Shown in pieces: positions 17,014 to 26,239 of a stretch of 64,000 bases of DNA (the first letter of the stretch is position 1; each line of letters begins with the position of its first letter). The stretch covers positions 1 to 64,000 of the forward strand of contig NZ_JACTOJ010000010.1 in the NCBI RefSeq assembly GCF_032335695.1, in the 5' to 3' direction. The DNA is from JACTOJ01 sp032335695. Its GTDB lineage: Bacteria; Bacillota; Clostridia; Clostridiales; Clostridiaceae. Both the position numbers and the translations under genes were made by a program. The notes beneath the pieces were generated by a model. The model was not told the DNA's origin and searched no databases. It was given only the letters and a program-made list of their open reading frames with translations.

Positions 17014-17682
17014 TTGTTTACAATATTGGTTGTAGAAGATGATGAAACATTAAATAAAATGATATGCGCAAAATTAAAGCAGGAACAGTTTAAAGCTTTT
17101 TCAGCTTTTGACGGTGAAGAAGCACTTACAGTGATGGATGAGGAACATATCGATTTGATTATCTGTGATATTATGATGCCGAAGATGGACGGTTATGAAC
17201 TTACAAGAGAGCTTAGAAGTTTTTATAAGAGTATTCCAATTCTTATGGTAACTGCAAAAGCTCAGATGGAGGATTTAGAAAAAGGCTTTAAAGCAGGAAC
17301 CGATGATTATATGGTAAAGCCTATAAATATGAAGGAGCTTATCTTAAGAGTAAATGCACTTCTTCGCCGTGCACAAATTGCTAATGAAAAGAAATTAGCA
17401 ATAGGAAATGCAGTGCTGGATTATAATGCTTTAACCATAAGAATAGGAGAGGAAAGCTTTGATTTACCGCCAAAGGAATTTTATTTGTTATTTAAACTGC
17501 TCAGCAATCCTAATAAAATATTTACCCGTATTGAGTTAATGGATGAAATTTGGGGAATGGATTCTGAGGCAGATGATCGTACCATAGATTCTCATATAAA
17601 AAAATTAAGGCGCAAATTTGAAAATTACTCTGATTTTAAAATTATTACTGTAAGAGGACTTGGGTATAAAGCAAAATACTAG
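17014..17682 (+). CDS. OmpR/PhoB-family response regulator
   Basis: The receiver domain is at residues 1-115 with phospho-acceptor Asp52 (ICDIMMPKMDG) and the switch lysine in MVKP; a winged-helix DNA-binding domain is at about 125-222, ending RTIDSHIKKLRRKFE and VRGLGYKA. The start must be TTG 17014, since the conserved strand TILVVEDD begins two residues later and no ATG precedes it; the ribosome binding site is weak. It probably controls the upstream ABC genes in response to the kinase encoded next. Confidence 0.93.
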   Translation: MFTILVVEDDETLNKMICAKLKQEQFKAFSAFDGEEALTVMDEEHIDLIICDIMMPKMDGYELTRELRSFYKSIPILMVTAKAQMEDLEKGFKAGTDDYMVKPINMKELILRVNALLRRAQIANEKKLAIGNAVLDYNALTIRIGEESFDLPPKEFYLLFKLLSNPNKIFTRIELMDEIWGMDSEADDRTIDSHIKKLRRKFENYSDFKIITVRGLGYKAKY

Positions 17683-17702
17683 AAGCTGGGAGGAAGTATC
17701 CT

Positions 17703-18785
17703 ATGCAAAAACAAAATAATAAAAAAGAAACTAGAAAATTCCGTATGTCCTTAAGGGTTTACTTTTTAATGATTTTTATATTAATTTTATGCACAGCTTG
17801 CGTTTTTTCCTTCATTTTAGTTTTTGCAGGAATGAAGTTGCTTTATAGCGGACCTATAACTATGCCAGTATTGTTAAGCATGTGCCTTCTTATTTGCTGC
17901 CTTACCATGCTTCTTGGAGGCTTTATGATGTGGTGCGGCTCCATACATCTTACAAGGCCAATTGAAGAAATGAGCAGAGCCGTTAAAAAAGTAGCTCAGG
18001 GAGACTTTTCGGTTCAAATTAAGAGAAATGAAAAAATGCGAGGCAAGCATGAATTTTCTAATGAAATAGATGAATTGGCGGTGCATTTTAATAAAATGGC
18101 TGCAGAACTGAATGGAATGGATTATATGAAAAAGGATTTCATAAGCAATGTAGCTCATGAAGTGCAAACTCCGCTGGCAGCTGTAACTGGCTTTACAGAA
18201 ATACTGCTTGAAGGAGGATTTTCTAAAGAAGAGCAGCAGGAATACCTGTTACTGGTGAATAAAGAATCCCTCAGATTGTCACGTTTATGTGATAATATGC
18301 TTAGCATGTCTAGGCTGGATAATCAGCAGATAGTTTCAAAAAAAGACAGAATTCGTGTAGATGAGCAGCTTCGCAAGTGCATAATAATGCTTTCTGAAAA
18401 ATGGCCGGAGAAGATTAGAAATTATGAATTAGATTGCAGCAATCTAAGCATTCAAAGCGATGCCAGCCTTTTGATGCAGATATGGGTTAATCTGATTGAT
18501 AATGCTATTAAATACTCATCAGAAGATAGTACAATATGGATTAATGGAAAAATAGAAGAGGGATTCCTAGTTGTAGCAATTAGAGATGAAGGAGATGGCA
18601 TCACCCTTGAGAAGCAGTCAAAGATTTTTGAAAAATTCTATCAGGGAGATGAATCTCATAAAAAAATAGGAAATGGACTCGGACTTTCTATTGTGAAAAG
18701 AATTGTAGACCTGTTGGGGGGAAGTATTACTTGTATAAGCGATGGGAAAAATGGCACGGTTATGGAAGTAAGACTACCAGTATAA
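17703..18785 (+). CDS. Sensor histidine kinase (HAMP, HisKA, HATPase)
   Basis: Two membrane spans at about 19-43 and 52-77 enclose only a very short outside loop, so this is an intramembrane-sensing type. HAMP spans about 80-135. The phospho-acceptor is His152 in NVAHEVQTPLAAVTG, and NLIDNAIKYS, RDEGDGI and GNGLGLSIV form the ATP-binding domain. Length is 360. The small sensor and the ABC partner genes suggest that the transporter itself may help sense its substrate, as in Bce-type systems; this is inference. The gene ends the operon at a strong terminator. Confidence 0.92.
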   Translation: MQKQNNKKETRKFRMSLRVYFLMIFILILCTACVFSFILVFAGMKLLYSGPITMPVLLSMCLLICCLTMLLGGFMMWCGSIHLTRPIEEMSRAVKKVAQGDFSVQIKRNEKMRGKHEFSNEIDELAVHFNKMAAELNGMDYMKKDFISNVAHEVQTPLAAVTGFTEILLEGGFSKEEQQEYLLLVNKESLRLSRLCDNMLSMSRLDNQQIVSKKDRIRVDEQLRKCIIMLSEKWPEKIRNYELDCSNLSIQSDASLLMQIWVNLIDNAIKYSSEDSTIWINGKIEEGFLVVAIRDEGDGITLEKQSKIFEKFYQGDESHKKIGNGLGLSIVKRIVDLLGGSITCISDGKNGTVMEVRLPV

Positions 18786-18797
18786 TTAAAGCTAGAT

Positions 18798-18840
18798 AAA
18801 GACCACTTTGAAGTAGCATTCAAGGTGGTCTTTATTTTAT
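18798..18840 (+). terminator. Terminator of the ABC/two-component operon
   Basis: AAAGACCACTTTGAA (18798-18812) pairs with TTCAAGGTGGTCTTT (18819-18833) with one mismatch or wobble, followed by ATTTTAT. Confidence 0.85.
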
Positions 18841-18886
18841 ATGGCTCTGGAAGTATATTCAATTTGTGAAGAGTTAAATAAGAAAT

Positions 18887-18915
18887 TTGATAAAAAATCC
18901 AATAAGGGATAAAAT
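18887..18915 (+). promoter_or_regulatory. Promoter of the HgdB-like operon
   Basis: TTGATA (18887-18892), 17 bases, TAAAAT (18910-18915), about 60 bases before the first gene of the operon. Confidence 0.5.
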
Positions 18916-18972
18916 TAATAAATGTAAGGTCAAATATAGCACAGTAAATTAGACGTAAAAATGAGGTGAAGT

Positions 18973-20244
18973 ATGGATATAGTAAAAAAATATGAAGAAT
19001 TGACTAAAAAACAAGCTCAGACTAATCCAAAAACGGCTTACAAGATGATTAAATTAGGTCTATTTTTTGAAAAACAGATAGTAAAGCTTACAGCAAAGGA
19101 AGTTCCAGAGGCTTATAGGAAATTAAGCTTGATAGCCATCAATTCAATTCTAAAAGCATTGAAGAATCCAGAAAAATCCGCTTGGGTTAATATTTTTACT
19201 CCTGTAGAGATACTGCAGTGCTTTGATATAAATCCTCTATCCATAGAATGCATGTCCTGTTTCATGTCAGGCTTTGAATGTGAAGATTTCGTAAATGAAT
19301 ATGCTGAGAATATAGGAGTAGCAGAGACTTTATGCTCTTACCATAAAGGTTTTATAGGAACAGTGGAGAGTGGGATTTTGCCAGAGGCTAAATTTGTTTT
19401 TACCACATCAACCTGCTGTGATGGAAATGTTAATACGGTTCGTTATCTTTCTGAAAAGCATGATTTAGATTCTTTTGTACTAGATATACCTTATGAATAT
19501 TCTCTGGAAAATGAAAAATATGTTGTAACTCAACTAAGACATATGATTGCTATGATTGAAGAAAAGTGTGATAAAAAGTTTGATGAGGACAAGTTAAAGG
19601 AAATATTAAGAAGAGAAAATGAATCTAAAAAGTATTTTAAAGAATACTTAAAATATCAGAGAACAAAATATTATCCAAGCTCCTTGACTTTGCATATGTA
19701 TATGCTTTTTGCTTCCCATGTAGGTATAGGGACAAAAGAAATCTATGATTTTTATAAGCTTTTATCAGAAGATATAAAAAAGTATCCTGAGAGTGAAGGG
19801 CTGAAGGTATTTTGGGTACATCTTTTACCCTACTATCAGGAAACTATGAAGGAATATTTTAATTTTAATCCTAAATATCAGATTCAATCTTATGATACAA
19901 ATTTTGATTATATGGATGAATTGGACATTGAACACCCAATGGAAGCCTTAGCTAAAAAGCTTATTTTGAATGTATACAATGGTTCTTATGAAAGGAAGAT
20001 TGAAGCTATTAAGGAGGCTGTAGATGAATTGGATTCTCAGGCAGTTATTCATTTCTGCCACTGGGGATGTAAGCAGTCTTCAGGTGGAGTAATGCAGCTT
20101 AAACAGGCTATGAAGGATAAAAATATACCAATGCTTATTTTAGATGGGGACTGTATGGATAGGAGAAATTGTCATGATGGTCAGCTTAAAACCAGATTAG
20201 AGGCATTTTTAGAAATACTAAAGACTAAGGAGGCAGACAAATGA
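18973..20244 (+). CDS. 2-hydroxyacyl-CoA dehydratase D-component (HgdB)-like iron-sulfur protein
   Basis: The protein (423 residues) belongs to the HgdB/HgdC-type family that includes dehydratase subunits and double-cubane cluster proteins. Cysteines in conserved-looking settings include TLCSYHKG, TSTCCDGN, HWGCKQSSGG and DCMDRRNC, consistent with iron-sulfur binding. It lacks a second separate dehydratase subunit and any CoA-transferase or acyl-CoA neighbour. Paired with an activase, it resembles YjiM/YjiL and the double-cubane protein/reductase pair more than a full dehydratase. It overlaps the next gene by 4 bases (ATGA). GAGGTG precedes the start. Confidence 0.82.
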   Translation: MDIVKKYEELTKKQAQTNPKTAYKMIKLGLFFEKQIVKLTAKEVPEAYRKLSLIAINSILKALKNPEKSAWVNIFTPVEILQCFDINPLSIECMSCFMSGFECEDFVNEYAENIGVAETLCSYHKGFIGTVESGILPEAKFVFTTSTCCDGNVNTVRYLSEKHDLDSFVLDIPYEYSLENEKYVVTQLRHMIAMIEEKCDKKFDEDKLKEILRRENESKKYFKEYLKYQRTKYYPSSLTLHMYMLFASHVGIGTKEIYDFYKLLSEDIKKYPESEGLKVFWVHLLPYYQETMKEYFNFNPKYQIQSYDTNFDYMDELDIEHPMEALAKKLILNVYNGSYERKIEAIKEAVDELDSQAVIHFCHWGCKQSSGGVMQLKQAMKDKNIPMLILDGDCMDRRNCHDGQLKTRLEAFLEILKTKEADK

Positions 20245-21944
20245 TTGGATATACTTGCAAATACACACCAATAGAGATATTTACAAGCTTAGGAGTGAAT
20301 ACGAAGAGAATAGAGCCTAATGTTACCAGCTATGATAAAGCCGAAACCATGCTGCATACTAATTTGTGCTCCTATGTTAAAGGTGTATTGGAAGATGTTA
20401 TTATAAATGACTATGAAGGAATAGTATTAACCAGCTGCTGTGATAGTACCAGAAGACTATACGACACCTTAAAAGAAAACTTCCACGATAAGTTTGTTTA
20501 TATATTAGATCTGCCAAGAAAAATAAATGAAGAGTCTATAAAAATTTATGAATCTGCGGTTAAAGAAATGGTAATTGCTTATGAGAAGTTTAGCAGCAAA
20601 AGCTTTGAAGAGAAAAAGCTTAAAGAAGTATGCGATGCATTAAAGATTGAGGCTCATAGATGTTCAAATAAGTTAAATATAGGACTCATGGGTGCAAGAT
20701 GCAATGAGGGAATAATTGAATTAGTTAAGAAATACGATGCAGATGTATTGTTTAATATTTCCTGCACTGGAGACGAACGAAAATACGATTTGAAGAATGA
20801 GGATATATACGGAGAATATATAAAACAATTATTAGGTAAATTACCTTGTCTTCATATGACAGATATTAGTGAAAGAAAGGCTTTTCTTCAAAAGCAGAAG
20901 GAAAAACTAGATGGAATCATATATCATACAGTTAAGTTTTGTGATATTTATTCTTATGAATATGCGGATATTAAGGAAAATTATTCTATGCCTGTATTAA
21001 AGGTAGAAACAGATTACACTAAGCAGTGCGAGGGGCAGATTAAAACAAGAGTTGAAGCTTTTATTGAATCGCTAAATTCTAATAGGAAACCAAGTTATAA
21101 TAATATGAGTAAAGATATTGATGATGGATTAAAAAGCAAGGATATAGAAGGAAACAGTGGAAACACAAAATATGTAATGGGAATTGACAGTGGTTCAACT
21201 TCCACTAATGCTGTTATTTTTAATAATAGAAGAGAGCTTGTAGCTTTTACTGTAGTAAGAACTGGAGCTAAAAGTAGTGAAAGTGCTAAAAAAGCTTTAG
21301 AGGAAGTGCTTAAAAAGGCTGAATTAAATAGAGAGCAGCTTTCTTCAATAGTGTCCACAGGTTATGGAAGAGTCAGCATAACCTTTGCTGACAAGGAAGT
21401 GACGGAGATAAGCTGCCATGGCAAAGGTGCTCATTATTTGAACTCTAAAATCAGAACAATAATAGATATAGGCGGTCAAGACAGCAAGGTTATTAAATTA
21501 AATGATAAAGGAGAGGTAATTGACTTTGTAATGAACGATAAGTGTGCTGCAGGAACTGGACGATTTTTAGAAATGATGGCTAGAACATTGGAGATAGATA
21601 TAAAGGATATGGGACTGGAATCTTTAAAATGGAAGGAAGATATAAAGATAAGCAGCATGTGCTCTGTTTTTGCTGAATCTGAAGTGATTTCGCTTATTGC
21701 ACAGAATAAAGAAAAGGCTGATATTATTCATGCTTTAAATCAATCTATATCCAGCAAAACCAATGCTTTGCTTGGACGAGTGGGCAAAGAAGGTGAATTC
21801 ATGATGACAGGTGGAGTTGCACAGAATATAGGAGTTGTAAAAGCATTAGAAGAAAAGATTGGAGAAAAATTATTTATTTCAGAGGAACCAGAAATAGTTG
21901 GAGCAATAGGGGCTGCTATATTTGGGCTTGAGGGAATAGAATAG
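20241..21944 (+). CDS. Fusion of a HgdB-like domain with a BadF/HgdC-type ATP-dependent activase
   Basis: Residues 1 to ~285 are a shorter HgdB-like domain with its own cysteines (HTNLCSYVKG, TSCCDS, SCTGDE). Residues ~308-567 are an ASKHA-fold activase: GIDSGSTSTNAVI, STGYGR, DIGGQDSKVI, then CAAGTGRFLEMMA and SMCSVFAESEVI, whose cysteines hold the [4Fe-4S] cluster of the dimer. Such activases drive low-potential electrons into dehydratases or double-cubane proteins with ATP. Fusion in the order HgdB-BadF is unusual; the partner is probably the overlapping upstream gene product. Cytoplasmic, presumably oxygen-sensitive. Confidence 0.85.
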   Translation: MIGYTCKYTPIEIFTSLGVNTKRIEPNVTSYDKAETMLHTNLCSYVKGVLEDVIINDYEGIVLTSCCDSTRRLYDTLKENFHDKFVYILDLPRKINEESIKIYESAVKEMVIAYEKFSSKSFEEKKLKEVCDALKIEAHRCSNKLNIGLMGARCNEGIIELVKKYDADVLFNISCTGDERKYDLKNEDIYGEYIKQLLGKLPCLHMTDISERKAFLQKQKEKLDGIIYHTVKFCDIYSYEYADIKENYSMPVLKVETDYTKQCEGQIKTRVEAFIESLNSNRKPSYNNMSKDIDDGLKSKDIEGNSGNTKYVMGIDSGSTSTNAVIFNNRRELVAFTVVRTGAKSSESAKKALEEVLKKAELNREQLSSIVSTGYGRVSITFADKEVTEISCHGKGAHYLNSKIRTIIDIGGQDSKVIKLNDKGEVIDFVMNDKCAAGTGRFLEMMARTLEIDIKDMGLESLKWKEDIKISSMCSVFAESEVISLIAQNKEKADIIHALNQSISSKTNALLGRVGKEGEFMMTGGVAQNIGVVKALEEKIGEKLFISEEPEIVGAIGAAIFGLEGIE

Positions 21945-21965
21945 CAATTATATATACATATGAAC

Positions 21966-22013
21966 AAATGCCTGTAAGTTACTAAAATAGTTACTTGCAG
22001 GCATTTTACTTTA
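21966..22013 (+). terminator. Terminator after the activase fusion gene
   Basis: AAATGCCTGTAAGTTACT (21966-21983) pairs with AGTTACTTGCAGGCATTT apart from one mismatch and one wobble; TTTTACTTT follows. Confidence 0.85.
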
Positions 22014-22190
22014 TAGTTCATAAATATTACAAAAAAATATCTATTTTACATAAAAAACAGTATCATTATTTGAAGTGAATATATGGTATAATTATATTAA
22101 GAATTATTTAAACTTTCAGCTTGATGAAAGCATTTATCAGCATTCATTTAAAACAGCTATAAAGATAATAATTGGATTGGAGTATAGTTT

Positions 22191-23981
22191 ATGAAGAATA
22201 AGGATTATAAATTAATTGAAATAATTAAGATACCCTTTGAAGCTGACAAAGGGTATGCTTTTTTTATTGGACTGCAAAAGATAATGGAAGGAATTATTCC
22301 AAGCTTGCAGATAATTGTAACTGCCTATTTTCTTGATACAGCTCTTCAGATATTGGCAGGGAAAAAAGTCTTAGAAAGTATAGTAATCCCAATAATTTTA
22401 TTAATTCTTTTAATAGCCTATAGCTGGGTATCTGCACAGATTGTAAAATTTGCAGAAGTAAAGCTTGAGTTCGCGTTAAGAGAGAAATTTAGAGTAAGTA
22501 TTACTGAGAAGACAGCAAAGCTAAAGTATAGACATATTGAAAACCAGGAAGCATGGAATTTAATATCCAGAGTTTCTAAAAATCCTGAAGGAATAATTAA
22601 AAATGCGTATATGAACATGTTAGCTTTTATTTCTATGCTTGTTAGAATTGTAGGGATATTGATCATACTGATAACTAAGATATGGTGGGCAAGTATCATA
22701 ATTTTAATTATAAGTATACCTCTTGTGCTTTTATCAATAAAAGGAGGAAAAGCCACCTATAAGGCTGATAGAGAAGTATCTAAAAATATGAGAAAATATG
22801 AGTATATTGGAGAAGTATTGACAGGGAGAGAGGCTGCAGCTGAAAGGACAATTTTTGATTTTACAGAAAATATAAATAAAAAATGGAAAGAACAAAATGA
22901 AATTGTTAGGAAAGCATTGTTTAATGCCACTTTAAAATACTTTTTTAAGTTAAAAATTTCAAGTATAATTACAGCATTGATATCTATGCTTATGATATCG
23001 GTGCTCATTAAGCCGGTCCTAGATAAGGCAATTTCTATTGGGCTATTTATATCCATTGTAAATGAACTTTTAAACTTGGTTCCCATGATGTCCTGGCAGC
23101 TTAGCTATTATATAAAGGAGCTTACAAAAAATAGAGAATATCTAAAAGATTTAAGAGCTTTTTCAGAATTAGAGGAGCAGGAGGGAGCAGCAGAGGTACC
23201 TTCTTCTGAGAAGTTTATAGTAGAAACTGTAGAGTTTCAGGAAGTATCCTTCAAGTATCCTGGTACAGAAAATTACATATTAAATAAATTGTCTTTCAAG
23301 CTTGAAAAGGGTCTTCATTATGCCTTTGTTGGCTGTAACGGTGCTGGTAAGACAACTATTATTAAGCTTATAACAGGTATGTATGAAGATTTTGAAGGAG
23401 ATATATTAATTAATGGAATAAGCATAAGGGACTATAAATATAGTGAGCTGAAAGCGATGTACTCCATCGTATATCAGGATTTTGCTAAATACTATATATC
23501 TGTAAAGGATAATATAGCATTGGGAAATATAAATGAAATGAAAAAAGCTGCTGCAAGAGAAGAGATGATGAAGGCGGTAAAGTTAATCAATATGGAGACA
23601 GCGATAGAAGAGCTTCCTAAGAAATACGACACGTCTCTTGGAAGGATAAAAACTGATGGAGTTGATTTATCAGGAGGTCAGTGGCAAAGATTAGCTATGA
23701 TTAGGGCGTTGATTAGTTCGGCTTCCTTACGAATATTGGACGAGCCTACTGCTGCACTTGACCCTATAAGTGAGAGCAAGCTTTATGAATCCTTTGAAGA
23801 AATAAGCAAAGGAGCTACCACACTATTAATAAGTCACAGGCTTGGATCAACAAAATTAGCTGATGAAATATTTGTACTTGATGCAGGCAGGGTTATTGAA
23901 AAAGGCTCTCATAAGAAGTTAATGGAATATGGCAGAGTATATGCACAAATGTATAAAAGTCAAAGGAGTTGGTATCTATAA
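22191..23981 (+). CDS. ABC exporter half-transporter, first subunit
   Basis: This 596-residue protein is a membrane domain (about 1-320, five to six spans) fused to an ATPase domain. The Walker A GCNGAGKTT, signature DLSGGQWQRLAMIRA, Walker B LRILDEPTAALDP and H-loop LLISHRLGS are intact, so both ATP sites of the dimer could be active. The adjacent second half-transporter indicates a heterodimer. The substrate is unknown. The RiPP-like locus starts ~0.3 kb downstream but has its own promoter after a terminator, so export of that peptide is only a possibility. TTGGAG precedes the start. Confidence 0.9.
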   Translation: MKNKDYKLIEIIKIPFEADKGYAFFIGLQKIMEGIIPSLQIIVTAYFLDTALQILAGKKVLESIVIPIILLILLIAYSWVSAQIVKFAEVKLEFALREKFRVSITEKTAKLKYRHIENQEAWNLISRVSKNPEGIIKNAYMNMLAFISMLVRIVGILIILITKIWWASIIILIISIPLVLLSIKGGKATYKADREVSKNMRKYEYIGEVLTGREAAAERTIFDFTENINKKWKEQNEIVRKALFNATLKYFFKLKISSIITALISMLMISVLIKPVLDKAISIGLFISIVNELLNLVPMMSWQLSYYIKELTKNREYLKDLRAFSELEEQEGAAEVPSSEKFIVETVEFQEVSFKYPGTENYILNKLSFKLEKGLHYAFVGCNGAGKTTIIKLITGMYEDFEGDILINGISIRDYKYSELKAMYSIVYQDFAKYYISVKDNIALGNINEMKKAAAREEMMKAVKLINMETAIEELPKKYDTSLGRIKTDGVDLSGGQWQRLAMIRALISSASLRILDEPTAALDPISESKLYESFEEISKGATTLLISHRLGSTKLADEIFVLDAGRVIEKGSHKKLMEYGRVYAQMYKSQRSWYL

Positions 23982-25774
23982 TGGTAAGTAAAAGTGACAA
24001 CTTTTCTTTTTATAAAATATTAAAAAAAATAATTCCTATGATATTTAAAGCATGTCCATTGTATTCTGCATTTTTTTTCTTTATAGCTATGCTGCAAGGT
24101 ATATCCTATGTGGTGAATACTATAATGACTCAAAAATTTTTTGATTCTATAACAAATGCTGCTAAGGGAAGCTCAACAAATAGCATAATAATCGTAACAA
24201 TAGGTTTGGGAGCTTCATTAATAATAAACCAAATATTAAATGGAATATATAATTTTATACCAGATGATCTGTCTTACAGAGTAAACTCTTATATAGGCAG
24301 CAAAATTAATGAAAAAGCAGGGAGACTTGACCCAATTATGTTTGAGGATACTTCTAGCTTAGATCATATAAATAAAGCTCATCAGGGTTTGATGAACAGT
24401 ATGTTTATGTTTATAATACTTTCAAGTATAGTTACTTTTTATATACCTTATTTTCTAACAATGGCATTATATCTTTATACTCTAAAACCGATACTTGCAA
24501 TATCTTTAGTGATTATTTTTATACCTGTAGCTTTCACTCAATTCATAAGGACTAAGCTCTTTACTAATTTATCTGAGGAAGCTGCACCTATAAGAAGAGA
24601 GTTTGAATATTATGAAAAGTGCATAGTAGATAAAGAATATTATAAGGAAACCAGATTTTTAGGAGCCTATGAATATTTTAAAGATTTATATATTTCCGCT
24701 ATAAGACTACTGAATAAGAAAGCTTGGACATCAGAAAAGAAATCAGGGCTTATGGAGCTTGGAATGAAGGTTATAACGCTCTCTGGCTATATTATAGTAT
24801 TATACATGCTTGTGCAGACACTTATAAAAGGTGAGCTTTCAGTAGGAGCCTTTAGTGCAGTATTTGCCTCCATAGGAAGGATATTTAGTCTCATGGAGCA
24901 GATAATTTGCAGGCATATAGGTTCAATTTCTAAAAATATGGGAAATATTAAGCACTTAGTTAGTTTTCTGGAATTACCTGAAAAAGAAGAAAAGGAGTTT
25001 ACTGTGGAAGCAACTCCAGGCATAAAGCTTCAGAATATATGTTTTAAGTATCCAGGAAAGGAAAGCCAGGCTGTAAAAAATGTCAGTCTAATGGTTCACC
25101 CTGGAGAGACTATAGCTGTAGTTGGAGAAAATGGTGCTGGAAAGAGCACTTTAGTTAAGCTTATGATGGGATTATATATTCCTGATAGTGGAAAAGTTTT
25201 TTTGGGAGGGGCAGATACTTCTCAAGCTGCTAAAAAAGTCCTATATAAAAGAGTATCTGCAGTATTTCAGAATTTTCAAAGATATAAAATGAGCTTGGGA
25301 GACAACATAGCTATAAGTGACTTGAATAGAAATAGCATAATTAAGGAAGAGTTAGATAGTGCTGCAAAAAAGGCAGACTTGGTTATGGATGAAGAAAAAT
25401 TTAAAGAATCCTATGATACAATGCTTTCAAGGGAATTTGATGGAATAGATTTATCTGGGGGACAATGGCAGAGAATAGCTATTGCCAGAGGCTTTTATAA
25501 AAGCCATGATATGATAGTTCTAGATGAACCTACTGCAGCTATTGACCCTATTGAGGAAACAAGAATATATAATATGTTTAGTGAGATTTCTAAGAATAAA
25601 ACAGCCGTGCTTGTTACTCACAGGCTTGGTTCTGCCAAAATAGCAGATAGGATTGTTGTGATGGATAGTGGAACTATAAGTGAGATTGGCACACATGATG
25701 AATTGATTGATAAAAACGGCAAATATGCAGAGCTGTATAAAGCACAAAGCAAGTGGTATGTAGAAAATACATAA
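23981..25774 (+). CDS. ABC exporter half-transporter, second subunit
   Basis: This is the partner of the preceding subunit: membrane domain about 1-330, ATPase about 345-597 with GENGAGKST, DLSGGQWQRIAIARGF, MIVLDEPTAAIDP and LVTHRLGS. The frame opens at TTG 23969, but ATG 23981, whose A is the last base of the previous stop codon (TAATG), fits AAAGGAG upstream and is chosen. Tight overlap means coupled translation and stoichiometric subunits. The long insert-free loops are typical of drug or peptide exporters, without a peptidase C39 domain. Confidence 0.9.
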   Translation: MVSKSDNFSFYKILKKIIPMIFKACPLYSAFFFFIAMLQGISYVVNTIMTQKFFDSITNAAKGSSTNSIIIVTIGLGASLIINQILNGIYNFIPDDLSYRVNSYIGSKINEKAGRLDPIMFEDTSSLDHINKAHQGLMNSMFMFIILSSIVTFYIPYFLTMALYLYTLKPILAISLVIIFIPVAFTQFIRTKLFTNLSEEAAPIRREFEYYEKCIVDKEYYKETRFLGAYEYFKDLYISAIRLLNKKAWTSEKKSGLMELGMKVITLSGYIIVLYMLVQTLIKGELSVGAFSAVFASIGRIFSLMEQIICRHIGSISKNMGNIKHLVSFLELPEKEEKEFTVEATPGIKLQNICFKYPGKESQAVKNVSLMVHPGETIAVVGENGAGKSTLVKLMMGLYIPDSGKVFLGGADTSQAAKKVLYKRVSAVFQNFQRYKMSLGDNIAISDLNRNSIIKEELDSAAKKADLVMDEEKFKESYDTMLSREFDGIDLSGGQWQRIAIARGFYKSHDMIVLDEPTAAIDPIEETRIYNMFSEISKNKTAVLVTHRLGSAKIADRIVVMDSGTISEIGTHDELIDKNGKYAELYKAQSKWYVENT

Positions 25775-25795
25775 ATACTCCAAAGAATTTATAAA

Positions 25796-25840
25796 GAGTC
25801 TACTAAGACATAAACAATGTCTTGGTAGGCTTATTTTATT
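25796..25840 (+). terminator. Terminator after the ABC exporter genes
   Basis: AGTCTACTAAGACAT (from 25797) pairs with ATGTCTTGGTAGGCT using two G-U pairs, followed by TATTTTATT. It separates the exporter operon from the peptide locus. Confidence 0.8.
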
Positions 25841-25921
25841 ATATTTTCTATGCTATATATCTTGCATTAAGCAATTTAAATTAAAAATGTAAAAAAATTA
25901 TTTAATTTTTTTGGTAGATGC

Positions 25922-25949
25922 TTGTAAATGTGAATTAAAGTATTATAAT
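25922..25949 (+). promoter_or_regulatory. Promoter of the peptide (RiPP-like) locus
   Basis: TTGTAA (25922-25927), 16 bases, TATAAT (25944-25949). Predicted start near 25957 gives a ~130-base leader with a large hairpin before the peptide gene. Confidence 0.5.
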
Positions 25950-25972
25950 AGTAATAAGAACTAAATATGTAA

Positions 25973-26029
25973 TTAATGTATAAATATTACAGAGAATGTT
26001 TGATATATGAAAAAATATTTATACATTAA
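25973..26029 (+). promoter_or_regulatory. Perfect 16-bp inverted repeat in the leader of the peptide gene
   Basis: TTAATGTATAAATATT (25973-25988) is exactly complementary to AATATTTATACATTAA (26014-26029) with a 25-base loop. It lies after the predicted transcription start and ~55 bases before the peptide start codon. It could be an RNA hairpin protecting the message or an operator. No T run follows, so it is not a terminator. Confidence 0.7.
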
Positions 26030-26085
26030 ATAGTGATATATGATATCAGAGCAACAAATAATTACATATAAAGGAGGTGATTGGT

Positions 26086-26169
26086 ATGAGATATATAAAG
26101 CCTATGGTTAAAGAAATTTCTGTATGCATAACAGCAGATAAATGGTTATTAAGCCTAAAAAATCAATAG
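26086..26169 (+). CDS. Putative 27-residue RiPP precursor peptide
   Basis: A very short gene sits directly after AAGGAGGTGA (26071-26080), the best ribosome binding site of the region, at 5-base spacing to ATG 26086; it ends at TAG 26167. The N-terminal YIKPMVKEIS contains a Y-x-x-P-x-V pattern like the YxxPxL leader motif recognised by PqqD-type domains in lasso and related peptides. The remaining segment has one Cys (C14), one Trp (W20), an Asp-Lys-Trp stretch and a Leu-rich end (WLLSLKNQ). It is followed by radical SAM, PqqD-like, protease and exporter genes. Expression and core boundaries are inference; peptides this short could also be translated leaders. Confidence 0.6.
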   Translation: MRYIKPMVKEISVCITADKWLLSLKNQ

Positions 26170-26239
26170 TTTATAAATATTTTTAACGATAAATGACTGC
26201 TTAAAAGCTTTAAATTTTAAATGCTCTGATACTTATATA

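Noticed and set aside
22191..25774. Treating the ABC exporter as part of the RiPP-like operon
   Set aside because: A strong terminator at 25796-25840 and a separate promoter at 25922 divide them, and the exporter lacks a C39 peptidase domain. A functional link remains possible but is not supported directly.
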